A stretch of 64,000 nt of DNA, from assembly GCF_049568105.1 (NCBI RefSeq), contig NZ_CP145335.1, positions 434,001-498,000 of the forward strand. The letters run 5' to 3'. Positions 35,601 through 45,160 of the stretch are shown here, piece by piece; position 1 is the first letter of the stretch; each line of letters starts with the position of its first letter. Source of the stretch: Salinisphaera sp049568105. Its GTDB lineage: Bacteria; Pseudomonadota; Gammaproteobacteria; Nevskiales; Salinisphaeraceae. A model generated the notes under the pieces. The model was not told the origin of the DNA and made no database searches. It was given only the letters and a program-made list of their open reading frames with translations. The translations under genes were made by a program, and so were the position numbers.

Positions 35601-35674
35601 AAGCAATCGAAGGCTCAGTGGCCTGTTATAGGTTGCGTTGGTCGTGAGCGGAGCGCGCATGTCAGCCGCTGCAA

Positions 35675-36730
35675 TCAATCGCCGAGCACACGCAATTGTG
35701 CCCCATCATCAACGCCGAGCCTTGCGGCCTCTTCAGGATGCAGCACGATGCCATCGTCCTCGGCCGCACGCCCGACCCAGCCGGCCCGGAAATCGGCACA
35801 GACGCCGGTGGTGGCTGCTAGGGTCACCGGCGAGGCCGGGTCGTCGGCCTGGGCATCGATATGCACTGCGACTTCTCGCGAATGACGCACCGCGCGCACG
35901 TCGTCGAGATAGGCTTCGACCGTCGGCCCGGCATCGAAGATATCGATATAGCCTTCAAAACGCAGGCCCTGGGCGTTGAGCATGGCCAGGGCCGGCTTGG
36001 TCTGTTCGTGGACTGCGCCGATGCATTCGCGGGCGGCCTCGGGCAGCATCGCGGTACAGATCGGGTAGCGCGGCATCAATTCGCCGATGAACGATTTCTG
36101 ACCCAGGCCGGTGAGCCGGTCGGCATCCCGGAAATCGATCGGGAAAAAATGCTGGCCGAGCGCCTGCCAGAACGGATTCACATCGGCATCGTCGAAGCGC
36201 CCGCGCATCTCAGCTAGGACCCGGTCGGGAAAACGCGCCCGATAGGCGGCCATGAACAGCCAGCGCACCCGGGACAATAACGTGCCGTTGCGTTGGCCTT
36301 TGGTACGCCAGTCCGGGCGCAGGTATAGCGAGCAGACTTCGGCGTCGCCGGTATGATCGGAAGACAGAAACAGGGTATCGATCACCCGGTTCAGTTCGAG
36401 CTGCTTGGAGGCCTGGGCCAGCCGGCCGACGCGATAGTTGTAGAACGGCGCATCCAGGCCCACCCGGGCCTCGATCGCACAGCAGCCGGCCACGCGCTCG
36501 GCGATCGGCGCATTGGGGCGGTTGTCGTCTTCGAGGACGAAGAAATACAGGTCGGGGTCGATCGCCAGGCTGGGATCATCGGCAGGCTTGTCGAAGGCTG
36601 AACGGGTTTCTTCGATATGCCGGGCTAGAAAATCGCGATTGTCGGGTAGCGAGGTAAAGCCGGTGCCGGTCTCGATCGCGATCGCGTGCAGGGCATCGAG
36701 ATCGCCGGCCTCGATCGGTCGGATCAGCAT
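35675..36730 (-). CDS. aruG: Arginine N-succinyltransferase, beta-type subunit
   Basis: AstA/AruG transfers succinyl from succinyl-CoA to the alpha-amino group of arginine, the first pathway step. The 351-residue protein opens MLIRPIEAGDLDAL, has the ETGTGFTSLP segment, LYLRPDWRTKGQRNGTLLSR in the CoA-binding region, and the DIFDAGPTVEAYLDDVRAVR motif. It overlaps the aruF stop by seven bases, so the two subunits are made together, as in Pseudomonas aruF-aruG. This is the more typical AstA-like subunit. Confidence 0.92.
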   Translation of the reverse strand: MLIRPIEAGDLDALHAIAIETGTGFTSLPDNRDFLARHIEETRSAFDKPADDPSLAIDPDLYFFVLEDDNRPNAPIAERVAGCCAIEARVGLDAPFYNYRVGRLAQASKQLELNRVIDTLFLSSDHTGDAEVCSLYLRPDWRTKGQRNGTLLSRVRWLFMAAYRARFPDRVLAEMRGRFDDADVNPFWQALGQHFFPIDFRDADRLTGLGQKSFIGELMPRYPICTAMLPEAARECIGAVHEQTKPALAMLNAQGLRFEGYIDIFDAGPTVEAYLDDVRAVRHSREVAVHIDAQADDPASPVTLAATTGVCADFRAGWVGRAAEDDGIVLHPEEAARLGVDDGAQLRVLGD

Positions 36731-37782
36731 CGGCTTGTCTCCTCGGTGATCTTCGGCAGGGGCACGGCCAGCACGGCTCGGCCGGTATCCAGACCCAGCC
36801 GATCGGCATGGGCCGGCGCCAGGCGGAGCTGGCTGGTCTGGGTCAGCGCATGCGGGGCGGTGACACAGCGAAAGCCGGCTGTTTCCTGGTTGGCAAGCAG
36901 GGCCGGGGCGTGCTCGGCGGCGGCAACGCGATTGTCGAGCAGGACCGGATGCCAGCGGTTGCCGCGTACCGAATGTAGCCGCTCGAAGGGCGCTTCGAAC
37001 AATAGGCCGCCATCGAAGAGATCGACATGGCGAGACGCCGTGAAGCCTTCGTCGCGCAGATCCGCTGCCGCCCGGCGATGGCCGCTATGCACCGAACCGA
37101 TCGCGGCCCGGCCGGCCTCGCTCAGCAGTGGTTCGTAGAGTGGAAACGGCGGCATCACCTCGGCGATGAAGCTCTTGGAATGAATGCCGGCGATTTCGTT
37201 GATCTCGGCGAAGTCGCGTACGAAGAAATGCCGGCCGACCGATTCCCAGAACGGCGAGTGGCCGTTGTCATCTAGATGGCCGGGCATGGCAACGGCCAGG
37301 TTGGGCATGAAGCGTTCGGGGTGCTGGGCCACAAACAACAGCCGGGCGCGGCGCAACAGCCGCTCGCCGGGCCCGCCGCGATAGCTGGAATCTAGCGAAA
37401 ACGCACATAGCAGGCTGGCTTCCGACAGCTCGTGCGACAGCGACAGGATCGAGACCTCGCGGCGCACATCGAGCTGCTGGGAGGCATGAATCAGCATCTC
37501 GCGGCGCCAGGTGTAGTAGGCCTCGCGAGCCCCGGCCCGGGCCCGGATGCTGGCTGTGCCGACTACCCGTGGCGTATCGGCGCCGAGATCTTCCAGCACA
37601 AAAGTATAGATCTCGCCGTCGGGCGCGGCGATCGACTCGGACAAGGCATGCTGCGAGGCCGCCAGCCGCTCGGCCAGCCGTTCGCGATGGGCCGGTAGAT
37701 TGGTCAGGGCAGGCTCGGCGCTGGCGGCTAGGGCCACCAGCGCCTCGAGGTCATCGGGATGACCGGGGCGGACGATCAGCAC
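36724..37782 (-). CDS. aruF: Arginine/ornithine N-succinyltransferase, alpha-type subunit
   Basis: This 352-residue paralogue of AruG opens with VRPGHPDDLEALVALA. It has SLDSSYRGGPGERLLRRARL in the CoA region and the DLFDGGLLFEAPFERLHSVR motif. In Pseudomonas the AruF/AruG heteromer acts on both arginine and ornithine; that broader range is inferred here. It starts just upstream of aruG and four bases after the astC stop. Confidence 0.9.
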   Translation of the reverse strand: MLIVRPGHPDDLEALVALAASAEPALTNLPAHRERLAERLAASQHALSESIAAPDGEIYTFVLEDLGADTPRVVGTASIRARAGAREAYYTWRREMLIHASQQLDVRREVSILSLSHELSEASLLCAFSLDSSYRGGPGERLLRRARLLFVAQHPERFMPNLAVAMPGHLDDNGHSPFWESVGRHFFVRDFAEINEIAGIHSKSFIAEVMPPFPLYEPLLSEAGRAAIGSVHSGHRRAAADLRDEGFTASRHVDLFDGGLLFEAPFERLHSVRGNRWHPVLLDNRVAAAEHAPALLANQETAGFRCVTAPHALTQTSQLRLAPAHADRLGLDTGRAVLAVPLPKITEETSRC

Positions 37783-37785
37783 GCG

Positions 37786-38991
37786 CTATTCCAGCGTGCC
37801 GATGGCCGCATCCAACTTGGCCATGCCTTCTCGAATATCGGCCTCGGGAATGATCAGCGACGGTGCGAAGCGCAGCACATTCGGCCCGGCCACCAACAGC
37901 ATCAGGCCTTGCTTGATGGCGGCGGCCAGGGTCGCCCGGCCTTGGTCGGTATAGCGGTCGTTGAATTCGGCGCCAATCAGCAGGCCCTGGCCACGGACGT
38001 CGGCAAAGCAGTCGTACTTAGCATGAATGCGGTCCAGTTCTTCGCGAAAGATCGCGGCCCGCTGTGCAACGCCGGCCAGCACGTCTGGCCGGCCGATGGT
38101 CTCGACCGCGGCCAGAGAAACCGCACAGGCCAGCGGGTTGCCGCCATAGGTTGAGCCGTGGGTACCGACCACGAAGACTTCGGCTACCCGGTCGGTGGTG
38201 AGCATGGCGCCGATCGGAAAGCCCCCGCCGAGCGCCTTGGCGCTGGTCAGGATATCCGGGGTGACGCCATAGCCCATATAGGCATATAGATGGCCGGTAC
38301 GCCCGACCCCGCACTGGACCTCGTCGAAGATCAATAGGGCATTGTGTGCGTCGGCGAGTTCGCGCAGCCCGGCCAAAAACGCTGGATCAGCCGGGGTGAC
38401 GCCGCCTTCGCCCTGGACCGGCTCGACCATGATCGCGCAGGTATCGTCGTCGATCAGCGCACGGGCTGATTCCAGGTCGTTGTACTCGCCGTGCACGATG
38501 CCGCCGGGCACCGGGCCGAAGCCCTGGGTGTATTTCTCCTGCCCGCCGACCGAGACCGTGAACCAGGTTCGGCCGTGGAAGGAGCGGCGGAAGGATACGA
38601 TCTTGTCCTTGTGCGCGCCGAATTTGTCGTGGCCGTAACGGCGGGCCAGTTTGAGCGCAGCTTCGTTGGCTTCGCCGCCCGAGTTGGCAAAGAACACCTT
38701 GTCGGCGAAGGTCGCCCCGACCAGGGTTTTCGCCAAGCGCAGGGCTGGCTCGTTGGTATAGACGTTGGACAGATGCCAGAGCTGTTCGCCCTGAGTCTTG
38801 AGCGCCTCGACCAGGGCCGGATGGGCATGGCCGAGGGCGTTGACTGCGATGCCGCCGGCGAAGTCGATGTATTCGTTGCCCTGCTGATCCCATAGGCGGC
38901 TGCCTTCGCCGCGCACCGGGATGACCGCCTGCGGGTTGTAGTTCGGCAGCATGTAGGAATCGAAATCTTCGCGGGTGGGCGTCCAGTCCAT
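37786..38991 (-). CDS. astC: Succinylornithine/acetylornithine transaminase
   Basis: This 401-residue PLP enzyme of class III converts N-succinylornithine plus 2-oxoglutarate to succinylglutamate semialdehyde. PLP contacts are visible: the pyridine-N Asp223 (IFDEVQCG), Schiff-base Lys252 (TSAKALGGG), and the phosphate-binding GGEANEAALKLAR. The protein cannot be told from ArgD by sequence alone; the operon context makes AstC/AruC the better name. It is the first gene of the minus-strand ast cluster; its promoter must lie in the 265-base gap before the ROK gene. Confidence 0.92.
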   Translation of the reverse strand: MDWTPTREDFDSYMLPNYNPQAVIPVRGEGSRLWDQQGNEYIDFAGGIAVNALGHAHPALVEALKTQGEQLWHLSNVYTNEPALRLAKTLVGATFADKVFFANSGGEANEAALKLARRYGHDKFGAHKDKIVSFRRSFHGRTWFTVSVGGQEKYTQGFGPVPGGIVHGEYNDLESARALIDDDTCAIMVEPVQGEGGVTPADPAFLAGLRELADAHNALLIFDEVQCGVGRTGHLYAYMGYGVTPDILTSAKALGGGFPIGAMLTTDRVAEVFVVGTHGSTYGGNPLACAVSLAAVETIGRPDVLAGVAQRAAIFREELDRIHAKYDCFADVRGQGLLIGAEFNDRYTDQGRATLAAAIKQGLMLLVAGPNVLRFAPSLIIPEADIREGMAKLDAAIGTLE

Positions 38992-39256
38992 AGCGTGCTT
39001 TTCCCTGTCTCGGGCCAGTGCGTAAGCGCGGTATTGTCGCGCGTTGCTGCGTCCGGGTCACGCCGGGGGCGGCGAACCCGATATGAACGGCCTCGAAAGC
39101 ATTGCTCTCGCAGGGATCGAGAGCCGTGAATCGGACGAGTTTACAGTCGGCGGGAGGCTGATTCGGTCGCGGCGGCTTGAGCCAATAGTCGAGTTGACGC
39201 ATCAGATCAGCCCGCTATGTTGATTTTTAAAGTCTACGAACAAATGGAATGGACAG

Positions 39257-40300
39257 GTGAGCCGATCCTCGGCGGAACGGCGGCGTAACAATCGAGTCCG
39301 AGTGCTGGAGGCGTTGCGCCGCGATGGTGATGCCTCGCGTGCGGACCTGGCGCGTGCGCTCGGATTGAGCAAGGTCACGCTGTCGGCGATTGCCAGCGAA
39401 ATTCTCGAACAAGGCTGGGTGGTCGAACGTGAAGGCGAGGCCGGCAGTATCGGTCGGCGCCCGACGCTGTTGCGTCTGGCTCCGGCGCTCGGCGTGGTCG
39501 GGACGGTGGATATCCATGCCGAGAGTCTGGCGGTTCGGATCAACGACCTGCGCGGCGCGGTGCTGGCCGAGCAAACTCGGGCCACGGCGCACGACGCCGA
39601 GAGTCTGTGCAAAGGGGTGTTCGACGCACTGACAGCCGCCTGTGCCGCCTGCAAACGTGAACCCGAAACGTTGCTCGCGGTCGGTCTGGCCGTGCCGGCA
39701 GCGGTGGATACCGCCGGCCAACTGCATACGATCGGCCAACCGGCCTGTCTGGCCGAGATCGACTGGCGGGCCGAGTTCGCCCAGCGCTGGCCGAGAATCG
39801 GTGTGAGCCTGGTGAACAACAACAACGCCGCGACCCTGGCCGAACACTTGGAAGGGGCAGCGATCGACTGGTCGAATTTCGCCTTTGTCGGCATCGGCCA
39901 GTCGGGGCTCGGCTGCGGCCTGGTACTGGGCGATCGCCTGTATCGCGGCAGCCATCACGGTGCGGGCGAGATCGGGGCATTGATGCTCGGTGATGACGGC
40001 ATCGTGTTGGATCGTCTGGCCGACTCACCGCGGACCGACGATTTCTATCGTCGCCTGGCCCAGTTGATCTCGCTCATGGTTCATCTGTTGGATATGGATG
40101 GCATCGTGTTGCACGCTGCCGATCACGATCATGCCACCTGGGTCCGTGAGCTGCCGAAGGCCCTGGCGCGGCATTCCAGCCGCGAGGTGGTATTGCGCGC
40201 GGCCGCGCTCGGCGAACGCGCGCCGATGATCGGTGCGGCTCGGCTGGCTACCGATGCGGCTTGGCGAATGCTCGAAAAAAGAATGCGCACGCGACACTGA
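39257..40300 (+). CDS. ROK family transcriptional regulator
   Basis: This 347-residue repressor has an N-terminal winged helix (NNRVRVLEALRRDGDASRAD, then LARALGLSKVTLSAIASEI) and a ROK body with the GAGEIGALMLGD segment. The Cys-rich zinc motif and a good DxGGT ATP motif of sugar-kinase ROK proteins are missing, so it is a pure regulator. It opens the GlcNAc operon and probably controls it in response to a sugar phosphate. The start is a GTG; no in-frame ATG lies close upstream. It diverges from astC. Confidence 0.86.
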   Translation: MSRSSAERRRNNRVRVLEALRRDGDASRADLARALGLSKVTLSAIASEILEQGWVVEREGEAGSIGRRPTLLRLAPALGVVGTVDIHAESLAVRINDLRGAVLAEQTRATAHDAESLCKGVFDALTAACAACKREPETLLAVGLAVPAAVDTAGQLHTIGQPACLAEIDWRAEFAQRWPRIGVSLVNNNNAATLAEHLEGAAIDWSNFAFVGIGQSGLGCGLVLGDRLYRGSHHGAGEIGALMLGDDGIVLDRLADSPRTDDFYRRLAQLISLMVHLLDMDGIVLHAADHDHATWVRELPKALARHSSREVVLRAAALGERAPMIGAARLATDAAWRMLEKRMRTRH

Positions 40301-40337
40301 GACAGGCGGGCTGCGCCTGTGCAGACGGGAGACGATC

Positions 40338-41720
40338 ATGGGGTCATCATCTGCAGAATCGGGGGCGACCCGGCTGCCGGCCATGGGCTGGCTGGCGATC
40401 GCGATCGCCGCACTCGGCGGCATGCTCTACGGCTACGACATCGGCATTATTTCGGGCGCCTTGGTGTTCATGAAATCGGCGCTGACGCTATCGGCCAGCG
40501 AGATGTCGTGGATCGTGGCGGCCGTGCTCGGCGGCGGCTCGCTGGCGACCCTGATTGGTGGGCCGATCGCCGATGCCATTGGGCGTAAGGCCACATTGCT
40601 TATCTCCGGCGTGGTGTTCGCGCTCGGGGTGATCGTGACCGCGCTGGCCGCCAGTTATATCGGGGCACTCGGTGGCCGGTTGATTCAGGGCGTTGGGGTT
40701 GGTCTGGTGACTATCGTAGTGCCGTTGTACATGGTCGAGGTCATGCCGCCGTCGATTCGTGGGCGCAGCGTGACTCTGTTTCAGCTGTGTCTGACCTTCG
40801 GCATCCTGGCCGGCTACCTGGTGGGGTATTTCTTCAATGCCAGCGGCGACTGGCGGGCGATGTTCGCCACCGCACTGGTGCCGGCGGCCGCGTTCGTGCT
40901 GCTGGGGGTATTGCTGCCGAACTCGCCGCGTTGGTTGATCAAGAAAGGCCGGCCCAAGGAGGCTCGGGCGGCGCTGGCCCGCACCCACGATGCGGCCGAG
41001 GCCGAGTCGACCTATGCCGAATTGATCGAGCAGGCCGATACCGAAGCAGACGGGGCTGGGCGCTGGGGATTGTTGTTTGCCCCGGGGTATCGCAAGGCGT
41101 TTTTCTTGGCGCTCGCCATCGGATTGCTCAACCAGCTCACCGGTATCAATACACTGTTGCAGTTCAATACGGTGATCCTGGATCAGTCGGGCTTATCGGG
41201 CGGTGCAACCGCAGTGTTGGGTAGTGTGTCGGTCGGGCTGACCAATTTCGTGGTGACGATCATCGGGCTGCTTTTGATCGACCGGGTCGGCCGCCGGCCG
41301 CTGCTAATTCTAGGCACGGCCGGGGCGACCGTGGCACTGGCGTTCATGGCGCTGGTTCATCTGCTGACCACGGCTTCGGCGTTCCAGGGCTATGCCACGT
41401 TGGCCGGGTTGATCGGTTTCGTCGTTTTCTTCGCGATCGGGCCGGGAATCGTCGTGTGGTTGGCTATTTCCGAGGTGTTGCCGCTGGCGATTCGAGCCAA
41501 GGGCATGGCCGTGGCGCTGTTCGCCAACTCGTTGATGTCGGCTGCGTTGGCGGCCGTGTTTATGGATATCGTGTCGGTCGCGGGCTATGCCGGGGCCTTT
41601 GGCTTGCTGGCAATCGCGGTGTCGCTCTATTGGTTGATCGCGGTATTTCCCTTGCCCGAGACCAAGGGCCGCAAGCTCGAAGAAATCGAAACCCATTTTC
41701 TCGGGGCGGCCGAAGGTTAG
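40338..41720 (+). CDS. MFS sugar transporter (sugar porter family)
   Basis: This 460-residue inner-membrane carrier has twelve predicted helices. Sugar-porter motifs are GYDIGIISGAL in the first helix, GPIADAIGRK (motif A), NSPRWLIKKGR, LLNQLTGINTLLQFN, DRVGRRPLL and PETKGRKLEEIE near the C-terminus. The substrate is inferred to be N-acetylglucosamine or glucosamine from the genes that follow. The ATG at 40338 has GGGAG upstream; the frame before it overlaps the ROK gene. Confidence 0.9.
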   Translation: MGSSSAESGATRLPAMGWLAIAIAALGGMLYGYDIGIISGALVFMKSALTLSASEMSWIVAAVLGGGSLATLIGGPIADAIGRKATLLISGVVFALGVIVTALAASYIGALGGRLIQGVGVGLVTIVVPLYMVEVMPPSIRGRSVTLFQLCLTFGILAGYLVGYFFNASGDWRAMFATALVPAAAFVLLGVLLPNSPRWLIKKGRPKEARAALARTHDAAEAESTYAELIEQADTEADGAGRWGLLFAPGYRKAFFLALAIGLLNQLTGINTLLQFNTVILDQSGLSGGATAVLGSVSVGLTNFVVTIIGLLLIDRVGRRPLLILGTAGATVALAFMALVHLLTTASAFQGYATLAGLIGFVVFFAIGPGIVVWLAISEVLPLAIRAKGMAVALFANSLMSAALAAVFMDIVSVAGYAGAFGLLAIAVSLYWLIAVFPLPETKGRKLEEIETHFLGAAEG

Positions 41721-41931
41721 TACGAGGCGGTACAGTGGGTTGGGCGTCGGGCACGGTCCAGTCACGGTGCGTGCCGGGCCGGCCCCGCAGCCCAACTGTG
41801 ACGCGGGGCCTCGGGGCGCGAGTGGCGGTCGCTTGGCGTACACCGGGTGCGGCGAGGCAACGCTTGCGGCCTTCGCACGAGCGCGCAATGATCGCGCCTC
41901 GCGGTGCTGGAATCATCTCTAGGAGAAGCGT

Positions 41932-42819
41932 ATGCCCGAGCAGGCTCCCAAGGCATTCATCGGCGTCGACGGTGGGGCCAGCAAAACCCGCGTCGTGGCT
42001 ATTGATGCCGACGGCGAATGGCTGGGCGAGGCCGCCGGCCCGGCGGCGACGCTCAATGGCACTGCAGAGACCGCCTGGGCTACGGTTATCGATACGATCG
42101 GCGCCGTGGAGGCACTGGCGGGGGTGCCACTAGAGACTTGTGCCGTGCAGATCGGGATCGCCGGCACCGAGCTCGTGGCCGCCTATCGGGCATTTCTCGA
42201 CCAGGCGCCGGTACTGGCCTGGCTGGATGTTGTCTCGGATGCGCATACCGCCTGTGCCGGAGCCCACGATCTGGGCGAGGGCGCGATCGTCGCGGTTGGC
42301 ACCGGTGTGGTGGGTTTCTGTCGCGCCGGGCGCGGTACGGCCCGGGCCGGCGGCTGGGGTTTTCCGCACGACGATCGCGGCTCTGGTGCCTGGCTCGGCC
42401 TAGAGGCGGTTAGTCATGCGTTGGCAGTGGCCGATGGCCGACGCACACCGGATGAACTGGCCGATCGGATCTTGCTCGATTTCGAGCATGTCGGGGCGCT
42501 GGCCGGCTGGGCCTGTGCAGCCCGCGCCGGCGATTTCGCAGCCTATGCCCGGGTGGTGGTGGATCTCGCAGCCACTGGCGAGCCGGCCGCCGAAGCATTG
42601 TTGGCCGCGGCCGGGCGGCATGTCTCGGAAGTGGCCCATGCGCTGGTCGATCCACAGCCTGATCTGCGGCTGGCGCTGACCGGCGGGCTGGCCGATACTC
42701 TGGCGCCCCGATTGGACCATGATCTACGCGAACGACTGCGGCCGCCGCGCCACGATGGTGCCTGGGGGGCAGCGCTGATGGCCCGGCAGGCATATAGGCA
42801 ACCGGAGGCGCTGTTATGA
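41932..42819 (+). CDS. BadF/BcrAD-type ATPase, GlcNAc or glucosamine kinase
   Basis: This 295-residue kinase of the BadF/BadG/BcrA superfamily (NagK/GspK group) has the phosphate motif GVDGGASKTRVVAID at the N-terminus, GTGVVGFCR in the second phosphate loop and WGFPHDDRGSGAWLGLEA in the sugar-binding region. It would phosphorylate the incoming amino sugar at O6. It overlaps the SIS gene by four bases. The 211 bases before it hold a GC-rich dyad (GGTTGGGC/GCCCAAC) but no gene. Confidence 0.87.
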   Translation: MPEQAPKAFIGVDGGASKTRVVAIDADGEWLGEAAGPAATLNGTAETAWATVIDTIGAVEALAGVPLETCAVQIGIAGTELVAAYRAFLDQAPVLAWLDVVSDAHTACAGAHDLGEGAIVAVGTGVVGFCRAGRGTARAGGWGFPHDDRGSGAWLGLEAVSHALAVADGRRTPDELADRILLDFEHVGALAGWACAARAGDFAAYARVVVDLAATGEPAAEALLAAAGRHVSEVAHALVDPQPDLRLALTGGLADTLAPRLDHDLRERLRPPRHDGAWGAALMARQAYRQPEALL

Positions 42820-43865
42820 GCCGAAGTACGCGAATGCGCAGCGAGTTGCTGGAAACGCCGGAGCGGCTCGCCGATCAATGGACCCAAAATGTCGATACGA
42901 TCGCAGCCCTGGGTGCCGACCTGATCAACCACGAGATCGCACCCTGGTGGGTGACCGCCCGTGGCAGTTCGGCGCATGCTGGTGTGTTCTTTGCTGCGGC
43001 AGCCGGGCTGACCGCCGGCCGGGTGGTTGGCGAAATCACCCCGAGCCTGTTCACGGTCTATGGCCGCACACCCAGGCTGCAGGGGGCGATGGTGATGGCG
43101 ATCTCCCAATCGGGCGCGGGCTCGGATATCAATGCCGTAGTCGAGGCCGCCAATGCCGCCGATGCGCTGACCGTAGCTCTGACCAACGATCGCGATTCCC
43201 GGCTGGCCGACAGCGCGGCCCATACCATCGATCTGGCCATGGGCGCCGAAACAGCGGTTGCTGCGACCAAGACCTATCTAGGCACTCTGGCGGCCGGCGC
43301 CCGCCTGATCGCGGCCGTTGCCGATGATTGCGAGCTGGACCGGGCGCTCGAACGCCTGCCGGCGACGCTCGCCGAACGCCGCGATGGCGTGGCGCCACTG
43401 GATAGCGAGGCGCTGGCTGCTTTCGACCGGGCCGGTTTCGTGCTCGGCCGTGGCGTGGGCCTGGGTATCGCGCGCGAGATCGCGCTCAAGTTCAAGGAGG
43501 TCTGCGTGACCCCGGCCGAGGCGTTTTCGGCGGCCGAGTTCATCCATGGCCCGTTGACGCTGGTTGGCCCCGGTACGCCGGTGCTTATCGTCTGCCTGGA
43601 CGATGCGACCCGGCCCGGGCTGTTGGATGTGGCCCGCCAGCTTGCCAAGCTCGGCGCCGCGGTGACTGTCATCGGCCCGGGTCTGGGTGAGGTCCGCGCG
43701 GCCGAGGGGCTGAAAGTATTCAGCCGTCCGGCGACGGGCAATGTCTATGCCGATGCCATCGCCACGGCGTTTGATCTGTATGGGGCGCTGGAGCGCCGGG
43801 CGGTTGCGCTGGGCTACGATCCCGATCAACCCCCCAATGTGGCCAAAGTCACGAGTACCTATTGA
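42816..43865 (+). CDS. SIS-domain glucosamine-6-phosphate deaminase (NagB-II) or related isomerase
   Basis: This 349-residue protein has two SIS domains, as in the isomerase half of GlmS. The sugar-phosphate sites are TARGSSAHA and AISQSGAGSDI in the first domain and RGVGLGIAREIALKFKEVC in the second. No glutaminase domain is present, so it should deaminate GlcN-6-P to fructose-6-P (NagB-II role) rather than synthesise it. GGAGG precedes the ATG and the start overlaps the kinase stop (ATGA). Confidence 0.87.
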   Translation: MSRSTRMRSELLETPERLADQWTQNVDTIAALGADLINHEIAPWWVTARGSSAHAGVFFAAAAGLTAGRVVGEITPSLFTVYGRTPRLQGAMVMAISQSGAGSDINAVVEAANAADALTVALTNDRDSRLADSAAHTIDLAMGAETAVAATKTYLGTLAAGARLIAAVADDCELDRALERLPATLAERRDGVAPLDSEALAAFDRAGFVLGRGVGLGIAREIALKFKEVCVTPAEAFSAAEFIHGPLTLVGPGTPVLIVCLDDATRPGLLDVARQLAKLGAAVTVIGPGLGEVRAAEGLKVFSRPATGNVYADAIATAFDLYGALERRAVALGYDPDQPPNVAKVTSTY

Positions 43866-45043
43866 TGAACGTTGCCGATCACGGCACCGCCGCAAGGTGG
43901 CGGTTACAGGGGGCGACGGTCCATGGCGATGCCTGCGCATCGCGCTCGATCACCGTTGACGGCGCCCGAATCGGCTGCGATACGGCGGCCGCGTCCGGCA
44001 TCCAACTGCCGGCCGATTGGCATATTCTGCCCGGCTTTATCGATGCCCATATCCACGGGGCGGTCGGGGCCGATGTAATGGATGCCCAGGCAGACGGCCT
44101 GGGTCGGATCGCAGCCTATCTGCCGGCCGAAGGTACGACTGCATTTCTGGCGACCACCATGACCGGATCGACCGAGGCCCTGGACGCGGCGATGGCGACG
44201 CTGGCCGATTTCGCATCGCCGGCCGGGGGCGCGGAAATGCTCGGCGTGCATCTGGAAGGCCCGTTCGTGGCGCCCGATAAAGCCGGCGCCCAGCCGGTCG
44301 CACATATCATGGCCCCGGATATCGGTTTGTTCGATCGCTGGCAGGCGATCAGTGGCAAACGGATTCGGGTAGTGACCCTGGCGCCGGAGCAGCCGGGCGG
44401 CGAGGAATTGATCGCGCATCTGACGGCTCGCGGCGTGCGCGCCTCGATCGGCCATTCGGCCTGCAGCGCAGCCCAGGCTGAGGCTGCGATCGCCGCAGGG
44501 GCCAGTCGCGGCACCCATCTATTCAATGCCATGGATGGGCTACACCATCGCGAGCCCGGCGCGGCCTGTGCGCTGCTGACCGATCCGACAGCGCGGGCCG
44601 AAATCATCGCCGACGGCCTACACGTCTGCCCGGCGATGGTGAAGCTTGCCTGGCAGGCCGCCGGCCACGCGCGGCTGATGGCGATCACCGATGCCATGCG
44701 GGCCAAGGGCCTGGGCGACGGCGACTACGAACTCGGCGGCCAGCCGGTCACGGTCGCAGGCGGCCAGGCCCGGCTGGCCGACGGCACCCTGGCCGGCAGC
44801 GTGCTCACCTTCGATGCCGCGTTTCGCAATTTGCTCGAGTTCACCAGCTGCGAGCTGGCTGATGCGATCGCCATGAGCAGCTCGAATGCCGCGGCCGATC
44901 TCGGCGTGGCCGATCGCAAGGGCCGTCTGGCCGCAGGCTGGGATGCCGACCTGGTCGTGATGGATGCCGAATTCAACGTCCGGCTGACGATCTGTCGCGG
45001 TCGTATCGCTTACGATCCGGACGGCCTCGCCGGGCAGCTTTAG
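43865..45043 (+). CDS. nagA: N-acetylglucosamine-6-phosphate deacetylase
   Basis: NagA removes acetate from GlcNAc-6-P. The 392-residue amidohydrolase has His62/His64 in FIDAHIHG, the metal Glu131 in HLEGPF, His197 (GHSA), His218 (THLFNAM), the substrate His253 and the catalytic Asp276 (ITDAM). The ATG at 43865 shares one base with the SIS stop (TGATG). With the carrier, kinase and deaminase it completes GlcNAc to fructose-6-P. Confidence 0.93.
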   Translation: MNVADHGTAARWRLQGATVHGDACASRSITVDGARIGCDTAAASGIQLPADWHILPGFIDAHIHGAVGADVMDAQADGLGRIAAYLPAEGTTAFLATTMTGSTEALDAAMATLADFASPAGGAEMLGVHLEGPFVAPDKAGAQPVAHIMAPDIGLFDRWQAISGKRIRVVTLAPEQPGGEELIAHLTARGVRASIGHSACSAAQAEAAIAAGASRGTHLFNAMDGLHHREPGAACALLTDPTARAEIIADGLHVCPAMVKLAWQAAGHARLMAITDAMRAKGLGDGDYELGGQPVTVAGGQARLADGTLAGSVLTFDAAFRNLLEFTSCELADAIAMSSSNAAADLGVADRKGRLAAGWDADLVVMDAEFNVRLTICRGRIAYDPDGLAGQL

Positions 45044-45160
45044 CCGGGCCGCCCCGGGGCATGCCTGTGCGGTCGCCAAGCCGGCAGCAGGTGCCGATCG
45101 TTATCGCGGATGCTAAAGTTCGGAGCTTGTTTTTCGGGCGCATCGGTGGGGGCCGGGACC

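Noticed and set aside
42990..43080. A minus-strand frame contains SKEHTS, another adapter-like string.
   Set aside because: It lies antisense to the SIS gene, and the DNA is ordinary coding sequence of that gene.
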